NCBI GenBank assembly: GCA_036490515.1
Contig: DASXDU010000026.1
Coordinates: forward strand, 3,168-67,167
Length of the DNA: 64,000 nt
Direction: 5' to 3'
DNA from: Palsa-1150 sp036490515
Lineage (GTDB): Bacteria > Myxococcota_A > Polyangia > Polyangiales > Polyangiaceae
Position 1 is the stretch's first letter, and the number at the start of each line of letters is the position of its first letter. A program made the position numbers and the translations under genes. Under the pieces are notes generated by a model. The model worked only from the letters and a program-made list of their open reading frames with translations, was not told where the DNA came from and did no database searches. Shown one piece after another: positions 44,082 to 53,129 of the stretch.

Positions 44082-46498
44082 TGCGAGATGGGGTTGATGG
44101 AGAAGGTGATCGAGTTGGCGAGCGCCGCGGGCAGGCCGGCGGCGGAGATCTCCGGGACGCAGTCGTGCTCGCGATCGGTGGTGGTGACCCGCGGGCCGGC
44201 GTCGCCGCCGGGGATATCCGCGAGCGACCCGGATTCGCCCGAGAGGACGCGCTCGGCCATCTGCAGCCCGCCGAGGCCCATCGGCTGACCGTCGGGCCCC
44301 GTACCCATGTGCGCGCACTCGTCGGGCCACTCGATGTTCGTGTCCCCGTCGCGGTCGTCCCACCCGTTCAGGACGAGCTTCTCGAGGCGGCCGAAGCGGT
44401 CCTCGACGAGGTCTGCGAGCGAGGCGTTGCCCGGGAGGACGGCGATGAGCTCGTAGGTGTCGCGAAGCGATGCTTCGAGGAGCGCGAAGCGCCGCGGGGT
44501 GAACGTGATGCTGGACGACGTGTCACCCGGCGTGGGCCGGTAGACGCGCGCGCTCGGATCGTAGAAGGCGTTCTCGAGCCGCTGGAAGACGGCGAGCGCG
44601 CGCTCGCGGTACTGCGTCTGCCCGGTGGCGAGGTACGCGACGAGGAGGCCGCGGATGGCCGCGGTGTGGGCGTCGAGCTGGTTGCCGTCGTCGGTGGGCG
44701 CAGAGGTCGCGACGTTCCATCCGCCGTAGGCGTGGCCGTCCGCCGTCGTGAGCTCGTCGTAGAACGTGGCGGAGAGCGAGTCGATCAGCGTGTCGAGCTC
44801 CGCGCCGAACGGCGCGCCACCTCCGGCGGAGAGGGCGTCGAGCGGGCTGGGTACGCCCTCCATGTCGGGCTTCGTGTTCGAGTAGAGCGTGAGGACCGAG
44901 TCGAGCGCGCGGCGGGCCGTGCGGAGCGAGAGGAGCGCGTACGCGGCGGTGTCGGTCGAGAGGGTCGAGCCGCGCGACGGGCTGCCGCCCGCGAGCGAGA
45001 CGTCGTCGACGAACATGCCGCTCGCGGGATCGACGTGCAAGCGCTCCATGTCGACGGTCGCCACGCGGACGATCGCCAGGGCGCGGTCGTGCAGCGTGGA
45101 CGCGCCGGTGGGCGCCTGGTTCTGCACCGGGAACGGGTCGCCGTCGAAGTAGGCGAGCGCCGGCTGGCTACCGCCGACGGTCGCGTTGGACGTGTCGGTG
45201 AGGGCATAGATGCTCGCGTACGCGCCGAGCATCCCCGCGAGGTCGAGCAGGTTGCTGTCGGGCGACGCGATCGCGTAGCTCGCGGGCCGGGGGAAGCCGC
45301 TCGCGTCGTCCGCCTCCGTGACGACGATCGCGCCGGGAAACCAGCGGAGCGGGCTCGTGTCCGCGTACGAGAGCGCGTCCGAGAGGCTCGTGAAACCGCC
45401 GAGGTTCACCCCGTCGGTCGTCGTCAGCGATGCGAGCCACTGCGCGGACTGGTTGTCGAGGATCTGGAGGAAGTTCGCTGCCTGGAAGCCCTCGATGTCG
45501 CTCGAGCCGAGGAAGGTTCCGGCGACGGTCGTCGCGCCGGGGCCGCCGTCTCCGAGAACCGTGTTGCCGAGCGTGCCGACGAGCGCCAGCTGGTCGTCGG
45601 GCACGGTCTGTACGGCGTTCTCGTTCGCGTCGTGCATCACCTGCAGGTAGTTCAGGGTCCAGAGCGCTTCCTTCCAGCCCACCCAGCCGGACGCCCCCGG
45701 CCCGATCGTCATGTTGACCTGCGAGGCGCGGTCGGGCAGGTGCAGGCTCGTGTAGTCGCACTCGTAGTCGTCGCACTGGAGTGCGCCGCTCGCGCCCGGG
45801 TCGTCGTCCGAGCTGATCGTGCACCCCGTCGATGCATTGCTCGCGTGGATCGTCGGGTCCCACTGCGTGAATGGTTGCAAGGTCGGCCAGAAGCCGGGCC
45901 ACCCGAGCGGGTTTTCGGGCGTCGCTTGCGCCGACACGTCGCGCGCCGTCGTGTTGGCTTCGACCGCCACCTGCTGCACCCACGCGCGGAGCCCCGCGAG
46001 CGCGTCGGACCCCACGGCGCCCGACGCGTCAAGCACGGGCCCGAACGCGAGGGAGGTGCCCGCGCCGGACTCGAACGCGATGTCGTTCATCGGCTGCTTC
46101 GAGTACTCGTACGACTCGACGGCGCTGCCGAAGCCGGCGAGGTCGGTCCGGCTGAGGGGGCCACCGGCGACGCCGTCGTTCAGCTCGGGGTCGTAGTACT
46201 GGCTCGGCGAGCAGACCGCGAGCTGGCAGACGTAGTCCCGGCTGTAGCCGGAGAGGTCGCGACCCATCGCCTCGGCGAACGGCTCGCTGGCGATCTGCAT
46301 CTCGACGGACGCGATGAAGTGGTCCCGCGTGGTGAAGGTCGTGTCGACCGAGGTCACGTCGAGGCGCAGCGTCTGCGTGGAGGCGCCGGTCGACGACGGA
46401 CCCGCGGGGTTGCCCGCTTGGTGATGGCAGGCGCCCAGCGCGAAGAGCACGAGGAAGGAGCCCGACCAGCGCATGGCTGTGTTGAAACTGATTTTCAT
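44078..46498 (-). CDS. Large lipoprotein of unknown family, first gene of the redox operon
   Basis: The ATG at 46498 gives a signal peptide with lipobox LG-A-C (about Cys24 of the long form); the ATG at 46474 gives a shorter signal and is equally possible. The 806-residue product has Cys-rich N-terminal stretches (VCQLAVCSPSQYY, ECDYTSLHLPD) and helical repeats in the C-terminal third (HTAAIRGLLVAYLATGQTQY, ALAVFQRLENAFYDP). These look like an alpha/alpha toroid of the AGE or GH88 type. I cannot name it. Start codons sit at or next to the operator site. Confidence 0.65.
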   Translation of the reverse strand: MKISFNTAMRWSGSFLVLFALGACHHQAGNPAGPSSTGASTQTLRLDVTSVDTTFTTRDHFIASVEMQIASEPFAEAMGRDLSGYSRDYVCQLAVCSPSQYYDPELNDGVAGGPLSRTDLAGFGSAVESYEYSKQPMNDIAFESGAGTSLAFGPVLDASGAVGSDALAGLRAWVQQVAVEANTTARDVSAQATPENPLGWPGFWPTLQPFTQWDPTIHASNASTGCTISSDDDPGASGALQCDDYECDYTSLHLPDRASQVNMTIGPGASGWVGWKEALWTLNYLQVMHDANENAVQTVPDDQLALVGTLGNTVLGDGGPGATTVAGTFLGSSDIEGFQAANFLQILDNQSAQWLASLTTTDGVNLGGFTSLSDALSYADTSPLRWFPGAIVVTEADDASGFPRPASYAIASPDSNLLDLAGMLGAYASIYALTDTSNATVGGSQPALAYFDGDPFPVQNQAPTGASTLHDRALAIVRVATVDMERLHVDPASGMFVDDVSLAGGSPSRGSTLSTDTAAYALLSLRTARRALDSVLTLYSNTKPDMEGVPSPLDALSAGGGAPFGAELDTLIDSLSATFYDELTTADGHAYGGWNVATSAPTDDGNQLDAHTAAIRGLLVAYLATGQTQYRERALAVFQRLENAFYDPSARVYRPTPGDTSSSITFTPRRFALLEASLRDTYELIAVLPGNASLADLVEDRFGRLEKLVLNGWDDRDGDTNIEWPDECAHMGTGPDGQPMGLGGLQMAERVLSGESGSLADIPGGDAGPRVTTTDREHDCVPEISAAGLPAALANSITFSINPISQ

Positions 46499-46501
46499 CA
46501 A
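46481..46501. promoter_or_regulatory. Fur-box-like operator 1 between the redox operon and the P460 gene
   Basis: TGAAACTGATTTTCA (46483-46497) is an inverted repeat matching the 7-1-7 Fur consensus TGATAAT-n-ATTATCA at 11 of 14 fixed positions. It stands out from the surrounding GC-rich sequence and overlaps or flanks the start codon of the minus-strand operon. A related copy starts 41 nt away. Confidence 0.55.
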
Positions 46502-46521
46502 CGCGTCCATCCGAAAGCGAA

Positions 46522-46542
46522 GTTGAATGTCGATTTCACAAA
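46522..46542. promoter_or_regulatory. Operator 2, weaker copy of the same element
   Basis: The 21 nt at 46522 match operator 1 at 14 of 21 positions, with the outer GTTGAA and TTTCA preserved. The copy lies closer to the plus-strand P460 gene, 41 nt (about four helical turns) from copy 1. It is consistent with cooperative binding of one regulator to both sites. Confidence 0.45.
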
Positions 46543-46557
46543 TGCTACCCCGTCCGC

Positions 46558-47103
46558 ATGAAGTCGGCCGCTCGTTTCGGGGGGATCGCCGTCGCTTTGT
46601 GCCTGCTCGGGTGCACAGGGGCATCCGGCGACGAGCCCGACGGAGGGGTTCCGAGCGAGTTCGTCGCGAGCGAGTCCGACTTCTGCGGTTTCCACGGCTG
46701 GTCGACCGCGCAGGCCTCTGCGGTGAACGACGCGGGCGACGGACTGCACGGCGTCGGGCCGCTCGAGGTCTACTGGAACCAGGCGCCTCCCCACGGCTCC
46801 ACGACGTTCCCGGTGGGGACGGTCATCGTGAAGGAGACCGAGGAGGCCGACGTCACCCAGCGGGTGGTCTTCGCGATGGTCAAGCGCGGCGACGGGTTCA
46901 ACAGCGGCGGCGCGAACGGGTGGGAGTGGTTCTCGCTGCAGGACGACGCGAGCGGGTGCGCGACGATCCTCTGGCGCGGCGTGGTCGCGCCGCCCGGGCA
47001 GACGTATGCCAACCAGGCCATCGGCGACTGCAACGGCTGCCACGCGCTCGCGAACGCGAACGACTACGTCTGGGACAGCGCGCTCGACCTCGGCAACTTC
47101 TGA
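46558..47103 (+). CDS. Cytochrome P460-type haem lipoprotein
   Basis: The 181-residue product has a lipobox (LLG-C, Cys19), an Asp/Glu-rich linker and a beta-sandwich: FPVGTVIVKETEEADVT, NGWEWFSL and the haem-binding CNGCH at residues 158-162. This matches cytochrome P460 and related haem proteins, in which the haem is attached near the C-terminus. P460 enzymes oxidise hydroxylamine or act on NO; the Lys cross-link residue cannot be verified by eye. It diverges from the peroxidase operon. Confidence 0.78.
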   Translation: MKSAARFGGIAVALCLLGCTGASGDEPDGGVPSEFVASESDFCGFHGWSTAQASAVNDAGDGLHGVGPLEVYWNQAPPHGSTTFPVGTVIVKETEEADVTQRVVFAMVKRGDGFNSGGANGWEWFSLQDDASGCATILWRGVVAPPGQTYANQAIGDCNGCHALANANDYVWDSALDLGNF

Positions 47104-47105
47104 GA

Positions 47106-48134
47106 TCAGGTGCCGCGGCGGGACGCGAGACGCCGGAGCCGCGTGCGCAGCACGAAGCCAGCGCGACGCCAGAAGGGCCGCAGGTACGCGGCCTGGAGGA
47201 GCACGGCGAGCGCGATGAGGATGGCGCGCACGGCCTCGGTGCGGCGGTAGAGCTCCTCGACGTCGAAGGGCACGCTCGGGTCGGGCGTGTGGATGTCCTT
47301 GTAGAAGATGTCGAAGGCGAGGGTGACGCCGAGCTCGTTGGCGATGAGGGCGACCGCGACGCCGTACGCGAACGCGATGGCGCGCCGCCAGGCGGGCCGG
47401 AAGGTGAGGAGCGAAGCCGCCGCGCTGATGGCGAGAAGCGCGAACCCGGACATGTATGCGCTGCGGAGGATGTCGAAGGGCACGACGTCGAAACGGAAGC
47501 TCGCGTACACCGTGAGGCGGACGACGATCAGCGTCGCGACGAACGCCACGAACGTCAGAAAGGCGAGGTCGCGCTTGCGGCCGACGACGAGCTCGCGCCA
47601 CGCGCGCCCGATCGATCCGCGCCGGGGCATCACCTGCGCTCCGGCGGCGGCGCGGAGGGTGTCGGGGGCGGTGTCGTGCGGCGAGACGAGCAGGGCGTCG
47701 ATGGCCCGTTCGGCGCCTGCGAGCCGCTCGGCCAGCATGCGCACGAGCGCGACGGCGACGAGAGGCCGGCCCGCCCGTAGATCGTCGAAGACGTCGTCCG
47801 GGACGACGAGCGCCTCGACGTCGCCGAGGGCGGTGACGGTCGCGGATCGCAGCTCGCCGGTGAGCGACGACATCTCGCCGAACGCTTGCCCCGGTCCGAG
47901 GCGCCCGAGCACTTCCTTCTCGCCGCGGGCCGCCTCGAGAGCCACCTCGGCCTCGCCGCGCAGGACCACGAAGACGTCGGCTCCCGACTCGAGCTCGCTC
48001 ACGATGCGTTCCCCCGCGCGCCACGTCCCGCGCTTGCCGCGAACCCCGAGCTCGACGATGGCGTCGTCGTCGAGGGGCGCGAGGAATGGCACGCGCCGGA
48101 CCTGTGCGAGCTCCTCGGTCGTGAGCCGCGTCAT
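47106..48134 (-). CDS. cNMP-binding-domain membrane protein (paralog B)
   Basis: The 342-residue protein starts with a cyclic-nucleotide-binding-like domain: AGERIVSELESGADVFVVLRGEAEV, then LGPGQAFGEMSSLTGELRSATVTA (phosphate-binding cassette with G-E-M-S and an Arg). About four membrane spans and a short basic end follow. It overlaps the upstream paralog in an ATGA. The pair may sense a ligand at the inner membrane. Confidence 0.78.
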   Translation of the reverse strand: MTRLTTEELAQVRRVPFLAPLDDDAIVELGVRGKRGTWRAGERIVSELESGADVFVVLRGEAEVALEAARGEKEVLGRLGPGQAFGEMSSLTGELRSATVTALGDVEALVVPDDVFDDLRAGRPLVAVALVRMLAERLAGAERAIDALLVSPHDTAPDTLRAAAGAQVMPRRGSIGRAWRELVVGRKRDLAFLTFVAFVATLIVVRLTVYASFRFDVVPFDILRSAYMSGFALLAISAAASLLTFRPAWRRAIAFAYGVAVALIANELGVTLAFDIFYKDIHTPDPSVPFDVEELYRRTEAVRAILIALAVLLQAAYLRPFWRRAGFVLRTRLRRLASRRGT

Positions 48135-49141
48135 CGAGCGCCCCGGACGGCGAGCCACGTGCGACGCAACATCGCTCCCCAGAAGCGCCTGAACCAGACG
48201 AGCTGGACGAGCGTCGCCGCTGCTACGGCCGCTGCGACGAGGCTCGCGGTCTGCGCGTACTCGGGGTTCAGGTTCCAGAAGAGCGCGAACTCGTCGAACA
48301 CGAGCCCGCACCCGAAGCCGAAGGCGAGCGCGAGGACGCGGAGCGCGCGACGACCGAACGGAAAGAGCGCCGCGAGACCCGCGAGCCCGATGAGGACGAG
48401 CCCGTAGTTGAAGTGGTGAACGTGCATCGGGTTCGGGTCGCGCGGGTCCTTCACGAGCGCGAAGAGCTGGTGCTCGAGGTGAAAGTGCAGGATGAGGAAG
48501 ACCGTCAGGCGCGCGAGACCGAGCGAGACGATGAACCCGACGAGCATCCAGAACGGAGGTTCGGCGCCTTGCTGGACGACCAGTCGCCGGAACATCGCCC
48601 GAGGGCCCGTCCGGACGACGCGGGCGCCGCGTCGCGCGAGAGAACGCCGGCGTTCGTCGACCGCGTCGACCAGCTCTTCGCGCGGGAGCTCCGCGGCGTG
48701 GAGCTCGAGGAGCTGGCGGGCGACGTCCTGGCGCGAGCGAAGCTCGACGGCGAGCTCGATGGCGAGGGGAAGCGCGACGGCGGGGAATTCCTCGAGGATG
48801 GCGTCGAGCCCGGCGCGGTCGAGGGTCGCGATGCTGACGGCTTCGCGCGAGGCCGTGAGACGCATCGCGCGCGCGCCGCCCATGAGAAGCCCGACGTCCC
48901 CGTGGCGGTCGCCGGGCTCGAGCTTCGACCGGAGCGTGCCCGCTGTGCCGTCGACCTCGAGCACGACCGCGCCGTTCACGGCGACGACGAGGCGCGCGGC
49001 TTCGGGCGTCGCGTCGAAGGCGCGTGTCTCGCCGGGCGCGAGGGCCTCGAGCCGGAACCGCCTCGCGATGCGCCCGACCTCGTCGGGGCGCAGGCCATCG
49101 AAGAGCGACAGCTGCGCGAGAACGGCTTCGATCGCGAGCAT
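48131..49141 (-). CDS. cNMP-binding-fold membrane protein (paralog A)
   Basis: The 336-residue protein has the same layout as its neighbour: cupin-like N-terminus (GETRAFDATPEAARLVVAVNGAVVLEV, GDRHGDVGLLMGG), then a helical linker and four membrane spans. The phosphate-binding cassette is less complete than in paralog B, so it may not bind a nucleotide. The C-terminal membrane region includes HVHHFNYGLVLIG, a His-rich stretch that could bind metal. The two genes look like a tandem duplication. Confidence 0.75.
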   Translation of the reverse strand: MLAIEAVLAQLSLFDGLRPDEVGRIARRFRLEALAPGETRAFDATPEAARLVVAVNGAVVLEVDGTAGTLRSKLEPGDRHGDVGLLMGGARAMRLTASREAVSIATLDRAGLDAILEEFPAVALPLAIELAVELRSRQDVARQLLELHAAELPREELVDAVDERRRSLARRGARVVRTGPRAMFRRLVVQQGAEPPFWMLVGFIVSLGLARLTVFLILHFHLEHQLFALVKDPRDPNPMHVHHFNYGLVLIGLAGLAALFPFGRRALRVLALAFGFGCGLVFDEFALFWNLNPEYAQTASLVAAAVAAATLVQLVWFRRFWGAMLRRTWLAVRGAR

Positions 49142-49183
49142 GAAGCCGGAATCCTATCGTGTGTCCTATATTCCAGGAGACTC

Positions 49184-50839
49184 ATGAACGGCGAACGCGT
49201 TCTCGTGGTTGGGGCCGGGCCGGTCGGCCTGGCGATGGCGTGCGAGCTTCTGCGGCGTGGGGTCGACGCACGCATCGTGGATGCGAACGCCCTGGCGACC
49301 GACAAGTCGAAGGCCATCGGCGTGCAAGCACGCACGCTCGAGGCGCTCGACTCGATGGGTCTTGCCGACCGCTTCGTGGAAGCGGGCCGGAAGATTCACG
49401 GCGTCAACGCGTACGCGGACGGGGCGCGCATCGTCCACGTGAGCCTCGACGACATCGACTCGCCCTTCTCCTACGTGCTCTCCCTCCCGCAGGCCGACAC
49501 GGAGCGCCTCCTCGGCGCGCGCCTCGTCGAGCTCGGCGGTCGGGTCGAGCGCGGGGTGACGCTGACCGGGCTCGCGCAGGACGCCGACGGCGTGAGCGTG
49601 ACCCTCGCGAAGGAGGGGGCGCCCGCCGAGGCAGCACGTTTCGCGTGGGTCGTGGGCTGCGACGGCGCGCACAGCGGGGTCCGTCACGCCCTGGGAATGC
49701 CGTTCGAGGGTGCGGCCTACGACGAGGCCTTCGTTCTCGGCGACGTGCGGATCGCCTGGGAGCTGCCGGACGACGAGACGCACGCCTTCATTGCGCCCGA
49801 CGGCGTGATCGCGGCGCTCCCCTTGCCGCGCGGCCGCTGGCGGCTGGTCGCCGACTCCTCCCTCGCGTCGCCGACCGTCGACGACCTCGCGCGCATCCTT
49901 CAGGAGCGGGGAGGACCCCGGGCAATCGTCACCGACGCCGGCTGGACGACGGCGTTCCGCATCCACCGGCGGATCGTGCCGCGCTACCGCGAAGGACGCG
50001 TCTTCCTCGCGGGGGACGCGGCGCACATCCACAGCCCCGTGGGCGGGCAGGGCATGAACACGGGCATCCAGGACGCGCACAACCTCGGGTGGAAGCTCGC
50101 GCTCGTCGCGTCGGGCGCCGCCCCGGAGACGCTGCTCGACTCCTACGACGCGGAGCGCAGGCCCATCGCCGCCTCGACGCTCGAAGGGACGGATCTGGCG
50201 ACGAAGGTGGTCACGCTGCGCAACCCGATCGCGCGCGAGATTCGCAATCGTCTCGCGCCGCTCCTCACCGGGCTCGAGGTCGTGCAGAAGCGGATCCTGG
50301 CGCAGGCGAGCGAGGTCGCCGTCGGGTACCGCGCCAGCCCCATCGTCGACGAGCGTCGCGCATCGGTCGCGCGCGCCACGGTCGGGATGCGCGTCGGGGA
50401 GCGGCCGACCCTGGCCGACTGGGTCGGGTTTGGAGGAGCGCCGCATCCGGGCGATCGCGCCCCGAACGTGGACGTCGACGACGAGACGTCCCTCCTCACG
50501 CTGCTGCGCCACACGCGGAGCACGCTCCTCCTCTTCGACGGCGCAGCGCCGACGGCCGAGGGATACGCGAACCTGGCGAGCATCGCCGGCCGCGTGCGCG
50601 AGCGCTGCGCGTCGCACGTCGAGTCGTGGATCGTCGTCCCGCGCCGCAGCAAGCCGCCCGAGCTCGCCGGCGAGGACCGTGTCCTGCTCGACGCGCGGGG
50701 CGTTCTCCACCGCCGCTACGGCGGGGGGAGCGAGTGCCTCTACCTGATCCGTCCCGACGGCTACGTCGGGTTCCGTAGCCAGCCCGCGTCCTGGGCTGCA
50801 CTGGAGGACCACCTCGGCGCCATCCTCCGGTTCGACTGA
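49184..50839 (+). CDS. FAD-dependent hydroxylase (PheA/TfdB type)
   Basis: The 551-residue enzyme has the FAD dinucleotide fold VVGAGPVG (residues 8-15), the DG motif around WVVGCDGAHSGVRHALG, and the GD motif GRVFLAGDAAHIHSPVGGQG. A C-terminal thioredoxin-like domain (RPDGYVGFR) is present. This is the group A flavoprotein aromatic hydroxylase/polyketide hydroxylase architecture. It would use NAD(P)H and O2. The ATG at 49184 follows AGGAGA. The substrate is unknown. Confidence 0.9.
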   Translation: MNGERVLVVGAGPVGLAMACELLRRGVDARIVDANALATDKSKAIGVQARTLEALDSMGLADRFVEAGRKIHGVNAYADGARIVHVSLDDIDSPFSYVLSLPQADTERLLGARLVELGGRVERGVTLTGLAQDADGVSVTLAKEGAPAEAARFAWVVGCDGAHSGVRHALGMPFEGAAYDEAFVLGDVRIAWELPDDETHAFIAPDGVIAALPLPRGRWRLVADSSLASPTVDDLARILQERGGPRAIVTDAGWTTAFRIHRRIVPRYREGRVFLAGDAAHIHSPVGGQGMNTGIQDAHNLGWKLALVASGAAPETLLDSYDAERRPIAASTLEGTDLATKVVTLRNPIAREIRNRLAPLLTGLEVVQKRILAQASEVAVGYRASPIVDERRASVARATVGMRVGERPTLADWVGFGGAPHPGDRAPNVDVDDETSLLTLLRHTRSTLLLFDGAAPTAEGYANLASIAGRVRERCASHVESWIVVPRRSKPPELAGEDRVLLDARGVLHRRYGGGSECLYLIRPDGYVGFRSQPASWAALEDHLGAILRFD

Positions 50840-50845
50840 GCGGCG

Positions 50846-50879
50846 CGCCGGCGGCGCGCGGGGGGGCCGCCCGCCGGCG
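50846..50879. terminator. Bidirectional hairpin terminator between convergent genes
   Basis: Arms CGCCGGCGG (50846-50854) and CCGCCGGCG (50871-50879) are a perfect 9-bp stem with 16-nt loop, located between the hydroxylase stop (50839) and the phosphoesterase stop (50884). Confidence 0.55.
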
Positions 50880-50883
50880 AGGC

Positions 50884-52353
50884 TCAGTTCTCGGGGACGA
50901 CGATCCCGGTCTCGGCAGGATCGAGCAGGCTCCCGATGTTCGCGACCTGCGTGTCGCGCGCGGAGAGCTGGCCGGTCTTGCCCAGGAAGTTGAGCTCGAG
51001 AAACTTCACGATCGACGAGTGCTCCATGACGACGTGCGAGACGACGCCTCCCTTGCGGGCGAAGCGACCGATCGCGATGAGAGGAACGCGCATGCCGTAG
51101 GGCTGGTCGTCGATCGCGCTCGCAGGCGGTGGCGGGACGTGGTCGAACAGGCCTCCGCCCTCGTCCCACGTGAGGAGCACGAGCGTGTCGTCTGCGTAGG
51201 GCGAGTTCTCGACGAGGTCCACGACCTCCTTCACGGCGGCGGTCCCGTTCGAGATGGTCGTCCCGTACCCGGGATGTTCGTTCTTGTACTGGACGCGCTT
51301 CACGTAACTGAGCGTCGGGAGAGTGCCGCTCTGCACGTCGTCGGAGAAGTTCGCGAGGTCCTTCATGTAGTCGAAGTTGTCCGCGAACTGGGAGTAGAAC
51401 TCGAAGGGGATGTCGCCCGGCGAGTAGTCGCACGGCGGCGTGGGGAGCGCGACGGGCGTCATCGTGCAGTCGGCCGGCGGCGACGGGCAGAGCACGGAGC
51501 CGACCATCGCGGCGTAGCCCTCGGCATAGACGGCGAAGGTTCGCCCGGAACCGATCAGGAGATCCGCGACGGTGGTCTTGCCGGAGTATTCGGCGGTGGC
51601 GGTCGGCGGGAACGTGCAGCCCTCGCCGTTCGTGTCGGGCTGCACGGCGTTGTCGGTGAAGACGTAGTGCGCGACCGCGAAGTACATGTCGTTCGACGAC
51701 GACTGGCCGGCGATGGGCTGGAACCAGCGATCGGCGAGGGCATACTGCGAGGCGTAGTCCCAGTAGGGCTGGACGGCGGCCGCGGGCGCCACCGCGAAGT
51801 TGCGTGCGTCCGAGCACGAGGCTCCCGTGACGAAGCGGTCCATCTTGCCGTCGTCGATCTCGTCGACCTCGCATGCCTGGGTATGGTTCGGGTCGTACCC
51901 CGCGTTCTCGGCGTCATCGAGCGTGACGGGCGCGCTCCCCGACGGGTCGGTCGCAGGCGCTGCCTCGCAGCAGGACGGGCCTTGCGTACACGTCGGATTC
52001 GACCCCGCCGCTGCCGTGCAGTAGTGGCCGAAGTACGAGTCGAAGGAGTGGTTCTCCTGCACGATGAGGACGACGTGCGCGATGTTGGTGCCCTGCGGCC
52101 CCGCGTCGCTCGCCGCGTCGGTCCCCGCCCCCGCGTCCCCGCTCGTCTCGATCCCACCGTCCGAGCTGGCCGCGTCGCCTCCTTCTGCGCCGCCTCCGCC
52201 GCCCGCGTCCGCCGACGCTCCGGTGCCCCCGTCGTGTCCAGGCAGCAGACCCCCCTCGTCGCCCACCACCACCTGGCGCTGCGCAGACGTCTGCTCCCCG
52301 GAGCCTCCGCATCCGATGGCCAGCGCACCGAGTAGCAGCGCCCAGCGTCTCAC
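50884..52353 (-). CDS. Phosphoesterase-family (phospholipase C/acid phosphatase) lipoprotein
   Basis: The 489-residue product has a lipobox (AIG-C, Cys15) and a Gly/Asp/Ala linker, then the phosphoesterase signature ENHSFDSYFG at about residues 100-109. Other hallmarks are the middle ISNGTAAVKEVVDLVENS and the metal-site region LLTWDEGGGLFDHVPPP. The family includes phospholipases C and acid phosphatases such as AcpA. The enzyme would be anchored at the cell surface. The substrate is not predictable. Confidence 0.85.
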   Translation of the reverse strand: MRRWALLLGALAIGCGGSGEQTSAQRQVVVGDEGGLLPGHDGGTGASADAGGGGGAEGGDAASSDGGIETSGDAGAGTDAASDAGPQGTNIAHVVLIVQENHSFDSYFGHYCTAAAGSNPTCTQGPSCCEAAPATDPSGSAPVTLDDAENAGYDPNHTQACEVDEIDDGKMDRFVTGASCSDARNFAVAPAAAVQPYWDYASQYALADRWFQPIAGQSSSNDMYFAVAHYVFTDNAVQPDTNGEGCTFPPTATAEYSGKTTVADLLIGSGRTFAVYAEGYAAMVGSVLCPSPPADCTMTPVALPTPPCDYSPGDIPFEFYSQFADNFDYMKDLANFSDDVQSGTLPTLSYVKRVQYKNEHPGYGTTISNGTAAVKEVVDLVENSPYADDTLVLLTWDEGGGLFDHVPPPPASAIDDQPYGMRVPLIAIGRFARKGGVVSHVVMEHSSIVKFLELNFLGKTGQLSARDTQVANIGSLLDPAETGIVVPEN

Positions 52354-52400
52354 TCAGCCGAGCAGTATGACCCGCGCGAGACCGCTTCGTGACGAATTCG

Positions 52401-53129
52401 TCACCGTCGGAGCAGGACGTACACCGCCCCCTCGCCTCCGTCCGCGTCGCTCGCCGTGGCGAACCCCGCGACGTGCTCGCTCGACGGGCCCTGAGAGAGC
52501 CACGCCGCGATCTCGCCGCGAAGCACGGCCATCCCCTGCGGGGAGTGCGCGCCCTTGCCGTGGATGACGAGCACGCAGCGCTCTCCACGCGCCCGCATCG
52601 TCCGCAGAAACAGCTCGATCTGCCCGCGCGCCTCGCCTGCGCGCATCCCGTGCAGATCGAGCCTGGCGTCGACGGGGTGGTTCCCACGCCGGAGGCGGCG
52701 CATCGCGTCGGCAGGAAGGTCGACGCGCCGCCCCTCGACGCGGTGGCCGTCGTCGGAGACCTCGAAGCGCGTGGCTCCTTCGACGAGAGACCGCAGGTGG
52801 TCGTGGACGGCCTCTGCCTCGGCGCGGGCGGCGTCCTGCCCGGCCTTCGCCTTTCGCTCGACGGCGCCCGAACGCTCCACCATCTGACGCGGGACGCGGC
52901 TGCCGCCTTTTCGATCGAGCGGCTGCACGCCCGCGAACAGCCGGTGGAGGAGCAGCGCTTCGTCCTCGGGCTCGGCGGGCTGCCGGGCGGGGGCGGGGGA
53001 AGGGGCCGCCTTCTTCGCGGTCGGGACCTTTCGCTCCCCCTCACGCCGCTTCATCTCGTCCTTCAGGCCCCGCAGCGCTTCGAAGGGGCCCGGCGTCTTC
53101 GACGCTTTCTTGCTCTTCTTGCTGCTCAC
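52401..53129 (-). CDS. Smr-domain protein
   Basis: The GTG at 53129 overlaps the upstream stop in a GTGA. The 242-residue product has a Lys-rich N-terminus and a Pro/Ala linker, then an Smr domain (about residues 150-235) with the hallmarks LDLHG (157-161) and HGKG (190-193). Smr domains nick branched DNA or cut RNA in quality control. It is probably cytoplasmic and binds nucleic acid. No MutS domain is attached. Confidence 0.85.
   Translation of the reverse strand: MSSKKSKKASKTPGPFEALRGLKDEMKRREGERKVPTAKKAAPSPAPARQPAEPEDEALLLHRLFAGVQPLDRKGGSRVPRQMVERSGAVERKAKAGQDAARAEAEAVHDHLRSLVEGATRFEVSDDGHRVEGRRVDLPADAMRRLRRGNHPVDARLDLHGMRAGEARGQIELFLRTMRARGERCVLVIHGKGAHSPQGMAVLRGEIAAWLSQGPSSEHVAGFATASDADGGEGAVYVLLRR

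Noticed and set aside
48413..49183. Plus-strand extension in front of the FAD hydroxylase
   Set aside because: It is antisense to the cNMP-fold gene; ATG 49184 with AGGAGA fits the family N-terminus.
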